Shown one piece after another: positions 17,491 to 26,035 of a stretch of 64,000 nt of DNA. The position numbers and the translations under genes were made by a program. The DNA is taken from contig OZ244817.1 in the NCBI GenBank assembly GCA_965220305.1, positions 2,976,001 to 3,040,000 on the forward strand, in the 5' to 3' direction. This DNA comes from G965220305 sp965220305 (GTDB taxonomy: Bacteria > Chloroflexota > Dehalococcoidia > Lucifugimonadales > UBA3495). The number at the start of each line of letters is the position of its first letter. The stretch's first letter is position 1. A model generated the notes under the pieces. It did no database searches, was not told where the DNA came from, and saw only the letters and a list, made by a program, of their open reading frames with translations.

Positions 17491-18039
17491 ATGACTAACC
17501 CCAGAATAAAATTCACGGTCAAAGACTACATGGCGACGCCCGACGACCAGCGTTACCAATTATTGGACGGAGAGCTAATCGTGGCCCCAGCTCCTACGAC
17601 CAGGCACCAGAGAATCTCGCGAAAATTGGTCCAGGTTTTGGACGAATTTGTAACTGACAGTAGAATGGGCGAAGTGCTTTATTCCCCCACCGATGTATTC
17701 TTTACCGAAAATGACGTTGCCCAGCCGGACATCCTCTTCGTGTCCAACGCCCGCTCCAACATTATCACCGCCCCCAATATTCAGGGCGCGCCCGACCTGG
17801 TTGTAGAAATCCTCTCCCCGGGCACCGCCGCTTATGATCGGGGTTACAAACGCGGCCTCTACGGTCGGCATGGGGTCTTGGAGTATTGGCTGGTTGACCC
17901 GGACGCCAACAGCGTTGAAGTGTTGGCGCTGGGGGAGACCGGCCTCACCACCGCTGGCACGTACAATCAGGACGGCGTTTTGAGCTCTCCCTTGCTGGCC
18001 GGTCTGTCCGTTGACCTGGGACCCATCTTCGCCACGTAG
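17491..18039 (+). CDS. Uma2 family endonuclease-like protein (DUF820)
   Basis: This 182-residue protein has the PD-(D/E)XK-type Uma2 fold. The candidate catalytic set is Asp80 in AQPDILFV, Glu106 in DLVVEILSP and Lys119 in RGYKRGLY. WLVDPD near residue 130 is another family mark. These genes are often expanded in Chloroflexota and Cyanobacteria, and their biological role is unsettled. A second, distant copy is at 40746-41300. It stands alone, and no obvious promoter or partner was found. Confidence 0.85.
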   Translation: MTNPRIKFTVKDYMATPDDQRYQLLDGELIVAPAPTTRHQRISRKLVQVLDEFVTDSRMGEVLYSPTDVFFTENDVAQPDILFVSNARSNIITAPNIQGAPDLVVEILSPGTAAYDRGYKRGLYGRHGVLEYWLVDPDANSVEVLALGETGLTTAGTYNQDGVLSSPLLAGLSVDLGPIFAT

Positions 18040-18085
18040 CCCCGAACATCCGCACTGCTCCACGCCACGGTCGTCTACGGCCAAC

Positions 18086-18117
18086 AAAAAAGGGCCCCGG
18101 GATAAACCCAGGGCCTT
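18086..18117 (-). terminator. Rho-independent terminator of the thioredoxin/NHL gene
   Basis: On the minus strand a 9-bp GC-rich stem (18115-18107 with 18101-18093, one G-T pair) and loop TTTAT are followed by a run of six T (18091-18086). It lies 56 bases past the stop of the minus-strand gene. Confidence 0.85.
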
Positions 18118-18173
18118 CCGCCTAAAGTCTTATTGGGTAGAGTTACCAGAGATTACAACCTGGCCCGCTTCGC

Positions 18174-19658
18174 TTACACCCCGCTTATTTCCAGCGTCCA
18201 TACCTGGCTGGCGTCCAGGTCCGCCACCCGTATCTGGTGGTTGTTGGTGTCTGCGATGTACAGCTTGCCGTTGCCGAAGCTCAGACCGCAAGGCTCGGAG
18301 AACTGGGCTTCCTTCCCAGGCCCGTCTTGATGTCCGGCTAGGCCGCTGCCCAGAACCGTCTGCACACTGCGGGTCATGGGCAATACCCGCTTAATCTTGT
18401 GGTTGTAAGTATCGGCGATGTAAATTGTGCCCTCGCGCTGGGCAATGCCAATGGGGTGCTGTAGGCGTACCCGGTGGTCTGCGCCGTCCACGTCACCGAA
18501 CTCGAACAATCCCAGGCCCACTATGGTTCCCACCCGCCCGGTGGGGCTGATGTCTACGGTGCGCACCGAACTGGTCTCGCTATCGACGAAGTACAACTTG
18601 GCGCCGTCGGTGGTGATGCCGCTGGGCTGGGCCAGGAGCGCCCGGGTCAGCGGCCCATCTTCGATGCTTTCCCCGCCGCTGCCGGCGAAGCGGCTAACCA
18701 TGCCGTCTCTCAGGTTCAACGACCATAGCTGGTGTAGGCCGGCCATGGCGATGTACAGGACTCCCTGATGCAAGGCCAGGTCGAAGGGAGAGTTTAGCTC
18801 CATGCTCGTGCCCGGCCCCCAACCCTCGCGCTGATGGCCCTGCTTGCCATTTCCGGCGATGGTTTCCACCCGCTTGCCAGACAGGTCTACCATCCGAATG
18901 GCGTGGTTCTCGGCGTCGGCCACGTACAGGGTATCGCCATCCAGGGCCATGCCCTGGGGGTGGTTCAGGGTAGCGGTGGCGAAGCTGCCGTCGTCCAGGC
19001 CCACCTCGCCCGAGCCGATTACCTGTTTTACCTGTCCCTCTAGGGATGTGACCAGGATGCGATTGTGGTTGGTATCGGCGATGAACAGCCGGTCGCCTGG
19101 GCCGTCGGCCAATACCTTGCCGGGGAAGGACAAAGTCGATTCCGGCGCGGCGTCGGCCACGAAGTGCAACGAGGTGCGGTCCAGCAGGCCCTTGGCGTCA
19201 AACTCGGTCACCATTCGGGTCAACAGGTCGTCGAAAGCCTCGTAGGGCAACTCTCCCTCGTGCTTGCCGATGACCTTGCCCTCCGGGTCGATGAACATAA
19301 TGGTAGGCCAAGCCCGACAGGCGTACTGCTGCCACACCCTAAACTCCGAGTCGTTGACCACCGGGTGCTGCAACTCGCATCTTTGCACCGCCTTGTACAG
19401 GTTGTCCTTCTCCTTCTCGTTGGGGAACTTGGCCGAATGGACCCCGATGACGGCCAACTCGTTGGCGAACTTCTCTTCTAGCTTCCGCAACTGCGGAAAG
19501 ATGTGCATACAGTTAATTCAACAATAGGTCCAGAAGTCCAGCACTACAATCTTGCCCCGCAACTCCTGCATGGATACGGGACGGTCGGTATTCACCCACT
19601 CCATCCCCGGAGGAAACTCTGGGGCGTTGGTCTTGCCCTCGAAGGACCTGCTAGTCAT
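18174..19658 (-). CDS. Thioredoxin-like NHL-repeat protein with in-frame TGA: candidate selenoprotein
   Basis: The gene reads as 494 residues if TGA at 19520-19518 is decoded as selenocysteine (residue 47). ATG 19658 follows GAGAGG. The thioredoxin-like domain (about 10-150) has DFWTYC-U-INC: relatives read CCINC, so TGA takes the place of the first Cys of the redox CxxC. NHL/beta-propeller repeats follow (about 150-494; repeated units with GVLYIA, LYFVDSE, IYIADTYNH, LYIADTNNH). A hairpin begins 18 bases after TGA: a 7-bp stem (19499-19493 with 19488-19482) and loop AGUU, whose first base is 25 bases from TGA. This fits published bacterial SECIS criteria. A start at Met51 would discard the active site. 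Alternatives are a nonsense mutation or a sequence error. No signal peptide is seen. Confidence 0.75.
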
Positions 19659-19737
19659 TTTCGCCTCTCTTTCCTTGTACTAGATGAACTTCCACGTCAG
19701 TGGTCAGCCAGCGCCTACTTAATTTCGGGGGAAATGG

Positions 19738-20308
19738 TTATTGAGTTATTCCTAGAATCAGGACGGGTATATCTATATCCGCTTCCCCACGATGCTGGAG
19801 ATCCCATGCAATCTGCTCAAAATAGGACATGCCGGTAGACATTTCAGCAGCAAACTCACTGGCTGGCACGATTTCTACACCCACATTTATAAACCCGAGT
19901 TTGGAAAAGATGGTCATTTTGGCGCATACGTTGTAAACCATAAAGGCATATTTGCCAAACTGAACTTCTACACCCAAGCCATCTTTTAGGAAATCCATTT
20001 CTCGATATGGCCGTCGCATAGATGAGTTTGAGTTGTATCCCTCAATGTAATATTCTTGGGAATATTCACATGGAACCCTCTGTGTTGTCCACCCAAGTTG
20101 CTTAAACTCTCGCTTGAAGGCATTGTTAAGCGATACCGGATTAAACAGCATTCGCCCTGGCATGGTCTTTTCACGACTAACCTTAGTCTTGTGGGGCTAG
20201 GGAATCAACGGAGTCTATTACTTGATAGATTTCTGCTAACCGAGGTCTATATTCCTCAGAAATAACCTTCTCTCCATTCTTGAACGAATATCTACCAACC
20301 ACTCTCAA
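19738..20308 (-). pseudogene. BglII/BstYI-type restriction endonuclease, frameshifted
   Basis: The N-terminal part starts at TTG 20308, five bases after AGGGAG and 10 bases past the methyltransferase stop. It reads 41 codons before TAA at 20185-20183. The remainder continues in another frame to 19738. Deleting one C from the C4 run (G4 at 20196-20193 on the plus strand) joins the two into a 189-residue protein. From recalled family sequences, both parts align to BstYI: the segment LFNPVSLNNAFK, then DFLKDGLGVEVQFGKYAF (with the catalytic acidic/Gln-Phe-Gly-Lys region) and MSTGMSYFEQ. The likely target is RGATCY-like, but that is inferred from family. It may be a true loss, phase variation or a sequencing error. 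Confidence 0.8.
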
Positions 20309-20318
20309 AGTTGACTCC

Positions 20319-21263
20319 CTACCCGGAGTTAGCCCATTCCATTGGAATCTGGGCTACCTTTTCTCGACCAGTAGGTTGGTGAACTGGGGTTCCTAATTTC
20401 CTCATTTTCAGACACCCAGCGTAGAAATCATTGATTCGCTGTGTTGCAATCTTAATATAATCTTCCTCCCGGTCACACCCTACTACCCTCCTATTGTGCA
20501 TCAAACCACCAATGAGGGTAGATCCAACTCCGGCGTAAGGGTCTAGTACCCAATCATCTTCTTTAGTCAGGGCAAGAACACAGCGTTCCACAAGTTCAAT
20601 CGGGAACTGGCAAGGATGAATAGTCTTCTCCGGGTGGTTAGCCTTTACATTTGGTATCTCCCAAACCTCAGAGTTCCATTCCTCCTCTACAAATACCCAC
20701 AAATCTGAAGGATTCGCGCCAAGAGGATTCCCCGATGGCTTCCCTTTGTTTGGGCCTTTGTAATGTCTCTTTCCAGGATATTTAGCCGGAACTCGAACTG
20801 GATCCAGATTGAAAGTATAGCGATCGCTTTTTGTGAACCAGAGTATAGTCTCGTATCGACCGGAGAATCTTCTGCTTGCATGAAGCCCGTGTGAGAAGTG
20901 CCACACTATACGGTTGCGGAGCTGCAATCCCCTTCTCTTGAAGATGTCATAAAATACTACATCCAGGGGTACTACCTCACCTTTGTGCGCGAAGTTACCC
21001 ACTTCCCAACAGATACTGCCATCTTCAGCAAGAACTCTACATAGCTGATCGATTACTGCTTCTTGCTGTTGCAAGTAGTTGTCTAGTTCAACTTGCCGCT
21101 CATAAGATTTCCCAAGGTTATATGGGGGAGAGGTCATAATTAAATTAGCGATACCGCTGGGTAGTGTAGGCAAGAATTCTACCGCATCTCCGTGATGTAA
21201 TGCTGCTTGACAATCCTCCTGGAAATTGGGGCATATATGGCTATCCGCAAACATGGACATCAT
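20319..21263 (-). CDS. Site-specific DNA methyltransferase (beta class) of the restriction-modification system
   Basis: This 314-residue SAM-dependent DNA methylase has motif IV TSPPYN (near residue 48) ahead of motif I-like DPYAGVGST (about 245), the order of the beta class. TSPPY is more usual for N4-cytosine than N6-adenine enzymes, and M.BglII is such an enzyme. The frame is intact, so the host DNA would stay protected although the endonuclease is broken. The gene is noticeably AT-richer than its neighbours, which points to horizontal acquisition. The start is uncertain: two ATGs (21263, 21260) lie 15 or more bases after GGAGG. Confidence 0.9.
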   Translation of the reverse strand: MMSMFADSHICPNFQEDCQAALHHGDAVEFLPTLPSGIANLIMTSPPYNLGKSYERQVELDNYLQQQEAVIDQLCRVLAEDGSICWEVGNFAHKGEVVPLDVVFYDIFKRRGLQLRNRIVWHFSHGLHASRRFSGRYETILWFTKSDRYTFNLDPVRVPAKYPGKRHYKGPNKGKPSGNPLGANPSDLWVFVEEEWNSEVWEIPNVKANHPEKTIHPCQFPIELVERCVLALTKEDDWVLDPYAGVGSTLIGGLMHNRRVVGCDREEDYIKIATQRINDFYAGCLKMRKLGTPVHQPTGREKVAQIPMEWANSG

Positions 21264-21309
21264 GGGCTAAGCTACAGCCTCCAAAATTAGTCCCAGCAGC
21301 AAAGATAAC

Positions 21310-21339
21310 TTGCCTCACTAAAACAGGCCAGTGAGGCAA
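21310..21339 (-). terminator. Perfect 10-bp inverted repeat between two minus-strand genes
   Basis: TTGCCTCACT (21310-21319) and AGTGAGGCAA (21330-21339) form a stem with a 10-base loop. It lies 35 bases past the stop of the upstream minus-strand gene and before the methyltransferase start. The T run is weak, so the terminator role is likely but not certain. Confidence 0.55.
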
Positions 21340-21373
21340 GCCAACTTCCATTGACCCAAATGATATCACCTCA

Positions 21374-21901
21374 CTACCGGGCCGGTGGGGCTTCCTCGAA
21401 GGCCAGGGTGGCGTACCGCATGAAAATTGCTCCCACGGGCTCGCCCAAGGGCGCGTTGCCGATGAGCACCGCAATGACGTGCTCCTGACCGGGTACCGCC
21501 GGTTCTTCCACCAGCACCCGCTTGGAGGTGTTGTTGCCGGTGATGACGCCAATGTTCCGGTCTATTTTACCGTCAACGTAGACCTCGCCGTAGTTGTCCA
21601 CGTTGGTCTCGAGATACACCCGGTTGCCCGCCACGGCCTGTCCCTTGACGGCTTCGGGCATGGTGAACCGCAGGCGGTACCAGCAGAAGGTAAACCCCTT
21701 GGAATACCGGGCCTGAATGTCAACGTCCTTCTCCCAGCCGGAGTCGTCGTAGTCGGGCAGCCGGGCCGGGCTGCCCAGAAGCTCGGCGGTCAGCCCCTGG
21801 TTGGGCTCGCCGGGCACCAGCCCCATAGCGAAGCGCCAGCCGGTGGTACCCAGGGTCTTCAGGTCTTCCTTTGCGTCCAAGTCCAAAGCTACTCTAGCCA
21901 T
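21374..21901 (-). CDS. Jelly-roll sugar-binding-like domain protein
   Basis: This 175-residue soluble protein has a pattern like the N-terminal sugar-binding (galactose-binding-like) domain of glycoside hydrolases: DYDDSGWEKDVDIQ, then WYRLRFTMPEA, and NVDNYGEVYVDGK. The pattern Trp-Tyr-Arg plus a Tyr-Val-Asp-Gly turn is characteristic. No catalytic domain is attached. ATG 21901 follows AGGAGAG. The function is unknown; it may bind a carbohydrate or serve as a separate subunit. Confidence 0.7.
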   Translation of the reverse strand: MARVALDLDAKEDLKTLGTTGWRFAMGLVPGEPNQGLTAELLGSPARLPDYDDSGWEKDVDIQARYSKGFTFCWYRLRFTMPEAVKGQAVAGNRVYLETNVDNYGEVYVDGKIDRNIGVITGNNTSKRVLVEEPAVPGQEHVIAVLIGNAPLGEPVGAIFMRYATLAFEEAPPAR

Positions 21902-22047
21902 CTGTCTCTCCTGTATGGTGTCGGGAGCCCCGACGTTATATGTCTACAAGTTGGTCCTGCCGGCAGACCTCGAAACCTTCCTCGTGGGGACTGATTTCCG
22001 ACGGGTCAGCCGGCATGTGCGGCAAGGGGGTTCGCGGCAGGGCGTAC

Positions 22048-22779
22048 CTACGCCCCTACGGTTATTCCCTTCAGGTGCCTACCAAAAAATTCCAGGGTTC
22101 GGGGCCACGACGCTTCGGCGGCGTCCCGCTGGTGGCGGGGGCCGGTGAAGTCCATAAAGGCGTGGTCGGCCCCGGGATAGGTGAAGAACTGGTGCTCCTT
22201 GCCCAGCCGTGTCAACTCGTCGTCGAACTTCCGCATGTCGTCCTGGGAGGGGTTTACGTCAACCTCCCCGAAGTGGAAGAGGATGGGACAGTTTATGCCC
22301 TCGATCAGGTCGAAAGGAGTCTGGGTGGTTGCGCCCCAGGGGACCATGATATTGCCGCCGTAGTAGGGAACCGCCGCCTTGATGTGGGGGTTGGTGGCGG
22401 CGGCCAGCCAGGTGACTCGCCCGCCCATGCAGAAGCCGGTGACGCCGATATGCTCCCCGTCGATGGCCCCGTGGCCCCGCAGAAAGTCCACCGTGGCGTT
22501 AATGTCGGCGACGATGTCCGGGTCGCTCAGCGTGTCCCAGGGGCCGGGTCGAGGGTCGGCGTTGAGGGTTTCCTCTGGAACACGGTGGTACAGACCGGGC
22601 GCTACCCCCGCGTAGCCCTCCTCGGCCAGCCGGTCGCAGATGGTCTGGATGAACCGGTCAACGCCGCCGCCGTGCATGGCGACTACCACCGCCGGGAAGG
22701 GGCCGGAGCCGCTGGGCACGCTGGCGTACAGGTCCATGTCCTGACCGTCTACTTGGACCTTTTCCCAAAAGGATGGCAT
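22048..22779 (-). CDS. Dienelactone hydrolase family protein (copy A)
   Basis: This 243-residue alpha/beta hydrolase is of the type that opens dienelactone in chlorocatechol breakdown, though family members also act on other esters. The nucleophile elbow is GFCMGG with Cys117. The His lies in GADHAFMDF, and the acid in GEVDVNPS. ATG 22779 has AAGGAGG upstream. It is about two-thirds identical to the gene immediately upstream (22911-23639), so the pair is a tandem duplication. There is no signal peptide. Confidence 0.9.
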   Translation of the reverse strand: MPSFWEKVQVDGQDMDLYASVPSGSGPFPAVVVAMHGGGVDRFIQTICDRLAEEGYAGVAPGLYHRVPEETLNADPRPGPWDTLSDPDIVADINATVDFLRGHGAIDGEHIGVTGFCMGGRVTWLAAATNPHIKAAVPYYGGNIMVPWGATTQTPFDLIEGINCPILFHFGEVDVNPSQDDMRKFDDELTRLGKEHQFFTYPGADHAFMDFTGPRHQRDAAEASWPRTLEFFGRHLKGITVGA

Positions 22780-22910
22780 TGCAACTACCTCCTTGTTATT
22801 AGGTGTATCCGTTATCTGACCGTGGAACTTCTGCCTTGACAGGGCAAAGCCCCAATGGGTAGGTGGAGCTTTCGTCGGTACAGCCCGATAGAAGGACGCC
22901 GGGCTGCCCG

Positions 22911-23639
22911 TTAGGTCACCGCGGTTGCTTCCTTCAGGTGACCGGCAAAGAACTCCACCGTCCGGGGCCAAGCGGCTTCGGCGGCCTGCTGGTGGAAGCG
23001 GGCTGGCTGGCTGAAGTCCATGAAGGCGTGGTCCGCCCCAGGGTAGGTGTGGAACTGGTGTTCCTTGCCCAGCCGGGCCAACTCCGCGTCCAGGGTTTGC
23101 ATGTCCTCGGGGGACGGGTTGCCGTCAGCGCCGCCGAAGTGGAACAGCAGGGGACAGTTGATTCCATTGGTCAACTCGAAAGGCGACTGGGTGGCGTCGC
23201 CCCGGGCCACCATGAGGTTGCCCCCATAGAAGGGCACGGCGGCCTTGAAATGGGGGTTGGTGGCCGCCGCCAACCAGGTTATTCGACCGCCCATGCAGAA
23301 CCCAGTTACGCCCAGCTTCTCGCCGTCGATGGCCGGGTGGTTGCGCAGGAAGTCCACCGTGGCGTTGATGTCGGCGACGATGTGGGCGTCATTGAGGTAG
23401 GCGGTACGGGCCGAACCATCGGCCAACATTGCTTCGGTGACCCGGTGGAACAGGTCCGGGGCCACGGCGGCGAATCCTTCCGCCGCCAGCCGATCGGCGA
23501 TGCTCTGGGTAAACTCGCCGACGCCGCTGGCCGGGTGGGCTATTACCACTGCCGGAAAGGGGCCGGAGCCGCTGGGTACGCTGGCGTACAGGTCCATGTC
23601 CTCACCGGCTACTTTAATCTTCTCCCAAAAAGACGGCAT
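22911..23639 (-). CDS. Dienelactone hydrolase family protein (copy B)
   Basis: This 242-residue paralogue of the gene at 22048-22779 has the nucleophile Cys115 in GFCMGG and the His in GADHAFMDF. ATG 23639 follows a GGGAGAGG ribosome-binding site. The duplicates differ most around residues 35-85, the region that lines the substrate pocket (MHGGGVDRF in A, HPASGVGEF in B). That suggests divergence in substrate after duplication. Confidence 0.9.
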   Translation of the reverse strand: MPSFWEKIKVAGEDMDLYASVPSGSGPFPAVVIAHPASGVGEFTQSIADRLAAEGFAAVAPDLFHRVTEAMLADGSARTAYLNDAHIVADINATVDFLRNHPAIDGEKLGVTGFCMGGRITWLAAATNPHFKAAVPFYGGNLMVARGDATQSPFELTNGINCPLLFHFGGADGNPSPEDMQTLDAELARLGKEHQFHTYPGADHAFMDFSQPARFHQQAAEAAWPRTVEFFAGHLKEATAVT

Positions 23640-23726
23640 TGTCTTTCCTCTCCCCTAATCAAAGTTGAGTGCTAGTCCATGTGGAACGGGATGAACCCCC
23701 ATGGATACCCTGTCGGATGGCTGTGA

Positions 23727-24104
23727 CTAACTGCCCTTCCGGGTTTCCGGAAGGGCGGGAGGCGGCTCAGTGAAGGGCCGACCTTCACGGAAAGCGGCCT
23801 GTTGCCGTTCGTACCAAGCTCGCCATTCCCGGTCGCGCTGGGTTTCGCCTTCGGATCGGGCTTGGGCCAGCCAGCCTTTGGTCTTTTCCATTGCCCAAAA
23901 TACCACGATGTAGCTCCTTTCTGCCAACGTTACCAGAAAAGTATAGGCCATCGCTACCGGGGATGTCATGGTCGCACTGGCGAGGATGGTGGCTTTGCCG
24001 ATGCTCTAGGTTTCCAAAGCCGCGCCCAAGACGGCGGCCAAAATCAGAATAATGGGTATGCCCAATAAGATGTGGCGTACCGCCCATTGGCGATCTTCAT
24101 TCAT
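23727..24104 (-). pseudogene. Small membrane protein gene interrupted by an amber stop
   Basis: ATG 24104 opens a 32-residue frame with one TM helix (about 11-30), ending at TAG 24008-24006. The same frame then continues without a break: 12 codons, ATG 23969, and 79 more residues with a second TM helix and a charged, Arg/Glu-rich cytoplasmic tail ending near EPPPA. Read through, it is one protein of about 125 residues with two TM helices and a basic tail, a layout I associate with small Chloroflexota proteins. Two separate small genes are the alternative. Confidence 0.5.
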
Positions 24105-24210
24105 CCTTGTCCCGACACCGGAAGAAACCTCGGAATATCCTTTTTGCCAATGGCCGAAGGAAGTCTTTAGGAATGCTTTGCTCGCTATGGAATAACGGGT
24201 ATTGGTGCAT

Positions 24211-25545
24211 CTACAGCAGCCCTTCGGCTCGCACTGCCAACAACGTCTGCTCGAAGGCTTCCAGGGTGTCATCCACGTCCTGCTCGGTATGGGTGGCCGA
24301 CACCAGGAAAGCGTCGCGACCCATGATGTCAACGCCGTTGTTCTGCAGGCCCCGTTTCAACGCGGTGACCGCCGGAGTGGCCACGGCCTCTTTGATTCTG
24401 TTGTGGGGCATGGTGCAAATTTCCCGATCGCAATCGCAATCGGCCAGAGTCAGGTGAATCATCGAGGCGATGCCGTGGGCGTGCCCCGAAATTTCCAGCT
24501 TGCCCAGCACCTCATTGAGGCCCGCCTTGAGCCGGGCGGACATGGCGTCGGCCTGCTGGTTGATGGGTTGGCTGGCGATCATCTCCAGGCAGACGGCTCC
24601 GGCCACCGCCGACAGGGGGTTGGCGTTGAAGGTGCCGGGGTGGTAGACCCGCCGGTTGTTGTCCCAGTCCGGGTCGTTGCGCTGGGCAATCATGTCGATA
24701 ATCTCGGCCTTGCCGCCCACTGCGCCGCCGGGCAATGCCCCGGCTACAATTTTCGCCATGGTGGTCACGTCGGGAGTTACCCCATAGAGGGTCTGGACGC
24801 CCCCCGGCGATGCCCGAAACCCGGTAACCACTTCATCAAAGATGAGCACCACCCCGTGCTGGCTGGTCAACTCCCGCAGTCCTTTCAGGTAGTTGGGCAC
24901 GTCGAAGGTCAACTGACCGTAGTGGGCGCCGGTGGGTTCCAGAATCAGGGCGGCGATGTCCGTGTCCCGGGCCAGGGCGTCTTCGACAGCGCCCAGGTCG
25001 CCGGCGGGCACGATTACCATGCTGCCCCAACTGGCCTCGGGTATGCCGGGAGAGGAGCGGTCGGAACCGGCCATGGCGTAGTCGTGCCAACCGTGGAAGT
25101 GGTCCTGGAGCTTGATGACCTTGTTCTTGCCAGTGTAGGCCCGGGCCAGCCGCATCGCCATCAGGGTGGCCTCGGTGCCGGAACTGTGGAAGCGCACCTT
25201 CTCCACCGAGGGCATCAGGGCCTGGATAGCCCGGGCCCAGCGTAGCTCCTCATCGGTGCAGGCCCCCAGGTGGGTGCCCCGGGTAATCTGCTCCGCCACC
25301 GCCGCGGCGATGGCCGGATGGGAATGGCCCAGGATGAGCGCGCCATGCCCGGACACGTAATCGATGAGCTCGTTTCCGTCCACATCCCACTTGCGGGGTC
25401 CGACCCCGTGGGTGATGTACAGGGGGAAGGGCTGGGCGTACCGATTGTCGTGGGTGACGCCGCCGGGGAATACCTGGACGGCCTCGGCGTACCGTTGGGC
25501 CGAACCCGAGTGAGTGGCGATGTACTCTTCCAAAATGCTGGGCAT
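24211..25545 (-). CDS. Class III aminotransferase / glutamate-1-semialdehyde aminomutase-like enzyme
   Basis: This 444-residue PLP enzyme of the HemL-like group has the PLP Lys265 in TTMAKIVAGALPGG and Asp237 in IFDEVVTGFR. SSGTEATLMA (121-130) binds the cofactor phosphate. AGGAGG precedes ATG 25545. True HemL is usually about 430 residues and lies near haem genes, none of which are visible here, and the C-terminal part is atypical. It could be an omega-aminotransferase or an aminomutase for another substrate. Confidence 0.88.
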   Translation of the reverse strand: MPSILEEYIATHSGSAQRYAEAVQVFPGGVTHDNRYAQPFPLYITHGVGPRKWDVDGNELIDYVSGHGALILGHSHPAIAAAVAEQITRGTHLGACTDEELRWARAIQALMPSVEKVRFHSSGTEATLMAMRLARAYTGKNKVIKLQDHFHGWHDYAMAGSDRSSPGIPEASWGSMVIVPAGDLGAVEDALARDTDIAALILEPTGAHYGQLTFDVPNYLKGLRELTSQHGVVLIFDEVVTGFRASPGGVQTLYGVTPDVTTMAKIVAGALPGGAVGGKAEIIDMIAQRNDPDWDNNRRVYHPGTFNANPLSAVAGAVCLEMIASQPINQQADAMSARLKAGLNEVLGKLEISGHAHGIASMIHLTLADCDCDREICTMPHNRIKEAVATPAVTALKRGLQNNGVDIMGRDAFLVSATHTEQDVDDTLEAFEQTLLAVRAEGLL

Positions 25546-25718
25546 AGTTCATCCTCCTGGGTAGTCAGTTCTCCAGCGCCTGACGGCGGAACTCGGCTCT
25601 TATCATAGCGTAACCGCGAGAAAATGGCTATTTGAGCCGATGGCCGGGGCAGGGTCTTTCGATAGTCACTGTGAGCGGAGCGAACGGTCTAGAGTCCCCG
25701 GATAGCACAAGCCCCCAC

Positions 25719-25747
25719 GCCTGGATTCCCGCGAAGGCTGGAATGAC
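25719..25747. repeat. REP-like palindrome in the 25546-26035 intergenic region
   Basis: This inverted-orientation copy of the REP family has the TTCCCGCGAAGGCTGGAA palindrome. A dispersed CTGAGCTTGTCGAAGGGCGC-type motif follows at 25942-25961. The other parts of this 490-base gap show no gene. Confidence 0.7.
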
Positions 25748-26035
25748 GGTGGGGGTGCTGACCTGAAAACGCACATTGGCCTTCGACGCCAAGGCAATTC
25801 TACAAGCGGAAGGGGAGTGGAACAACGACCTGATGGAGCAGGTGAAGGCTCCGGGCCCCACCCAGTAGTCGCCTTCCCTCTCCTTGGCTCAGGTCTCTAA
25901 GCTGTTGGGGAAGGAACCCGGCACCGCGCTTACCGCTCACCCTGAGCTTGTCGAAGGGCGCTATCTCAAGGTCTGGAGGCAAGGGGGCTCTACACTTTTG
26001 GTCGCCAAACCTGGAGGAGAACAGTGGATGTAGCA

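Noticed and set aside
18174..19508. Start of the thioredoxin/NHL gene at Met51
   Set aside because: It would remove the redox site and lacks a ribosome-binding site; the upstream 50 codons align with the family.
20056..20265. Plus-strand frame in the restriction-modification region
   Set aside because: Antisense to the endonuclease parts, without a ribosome-binding site.
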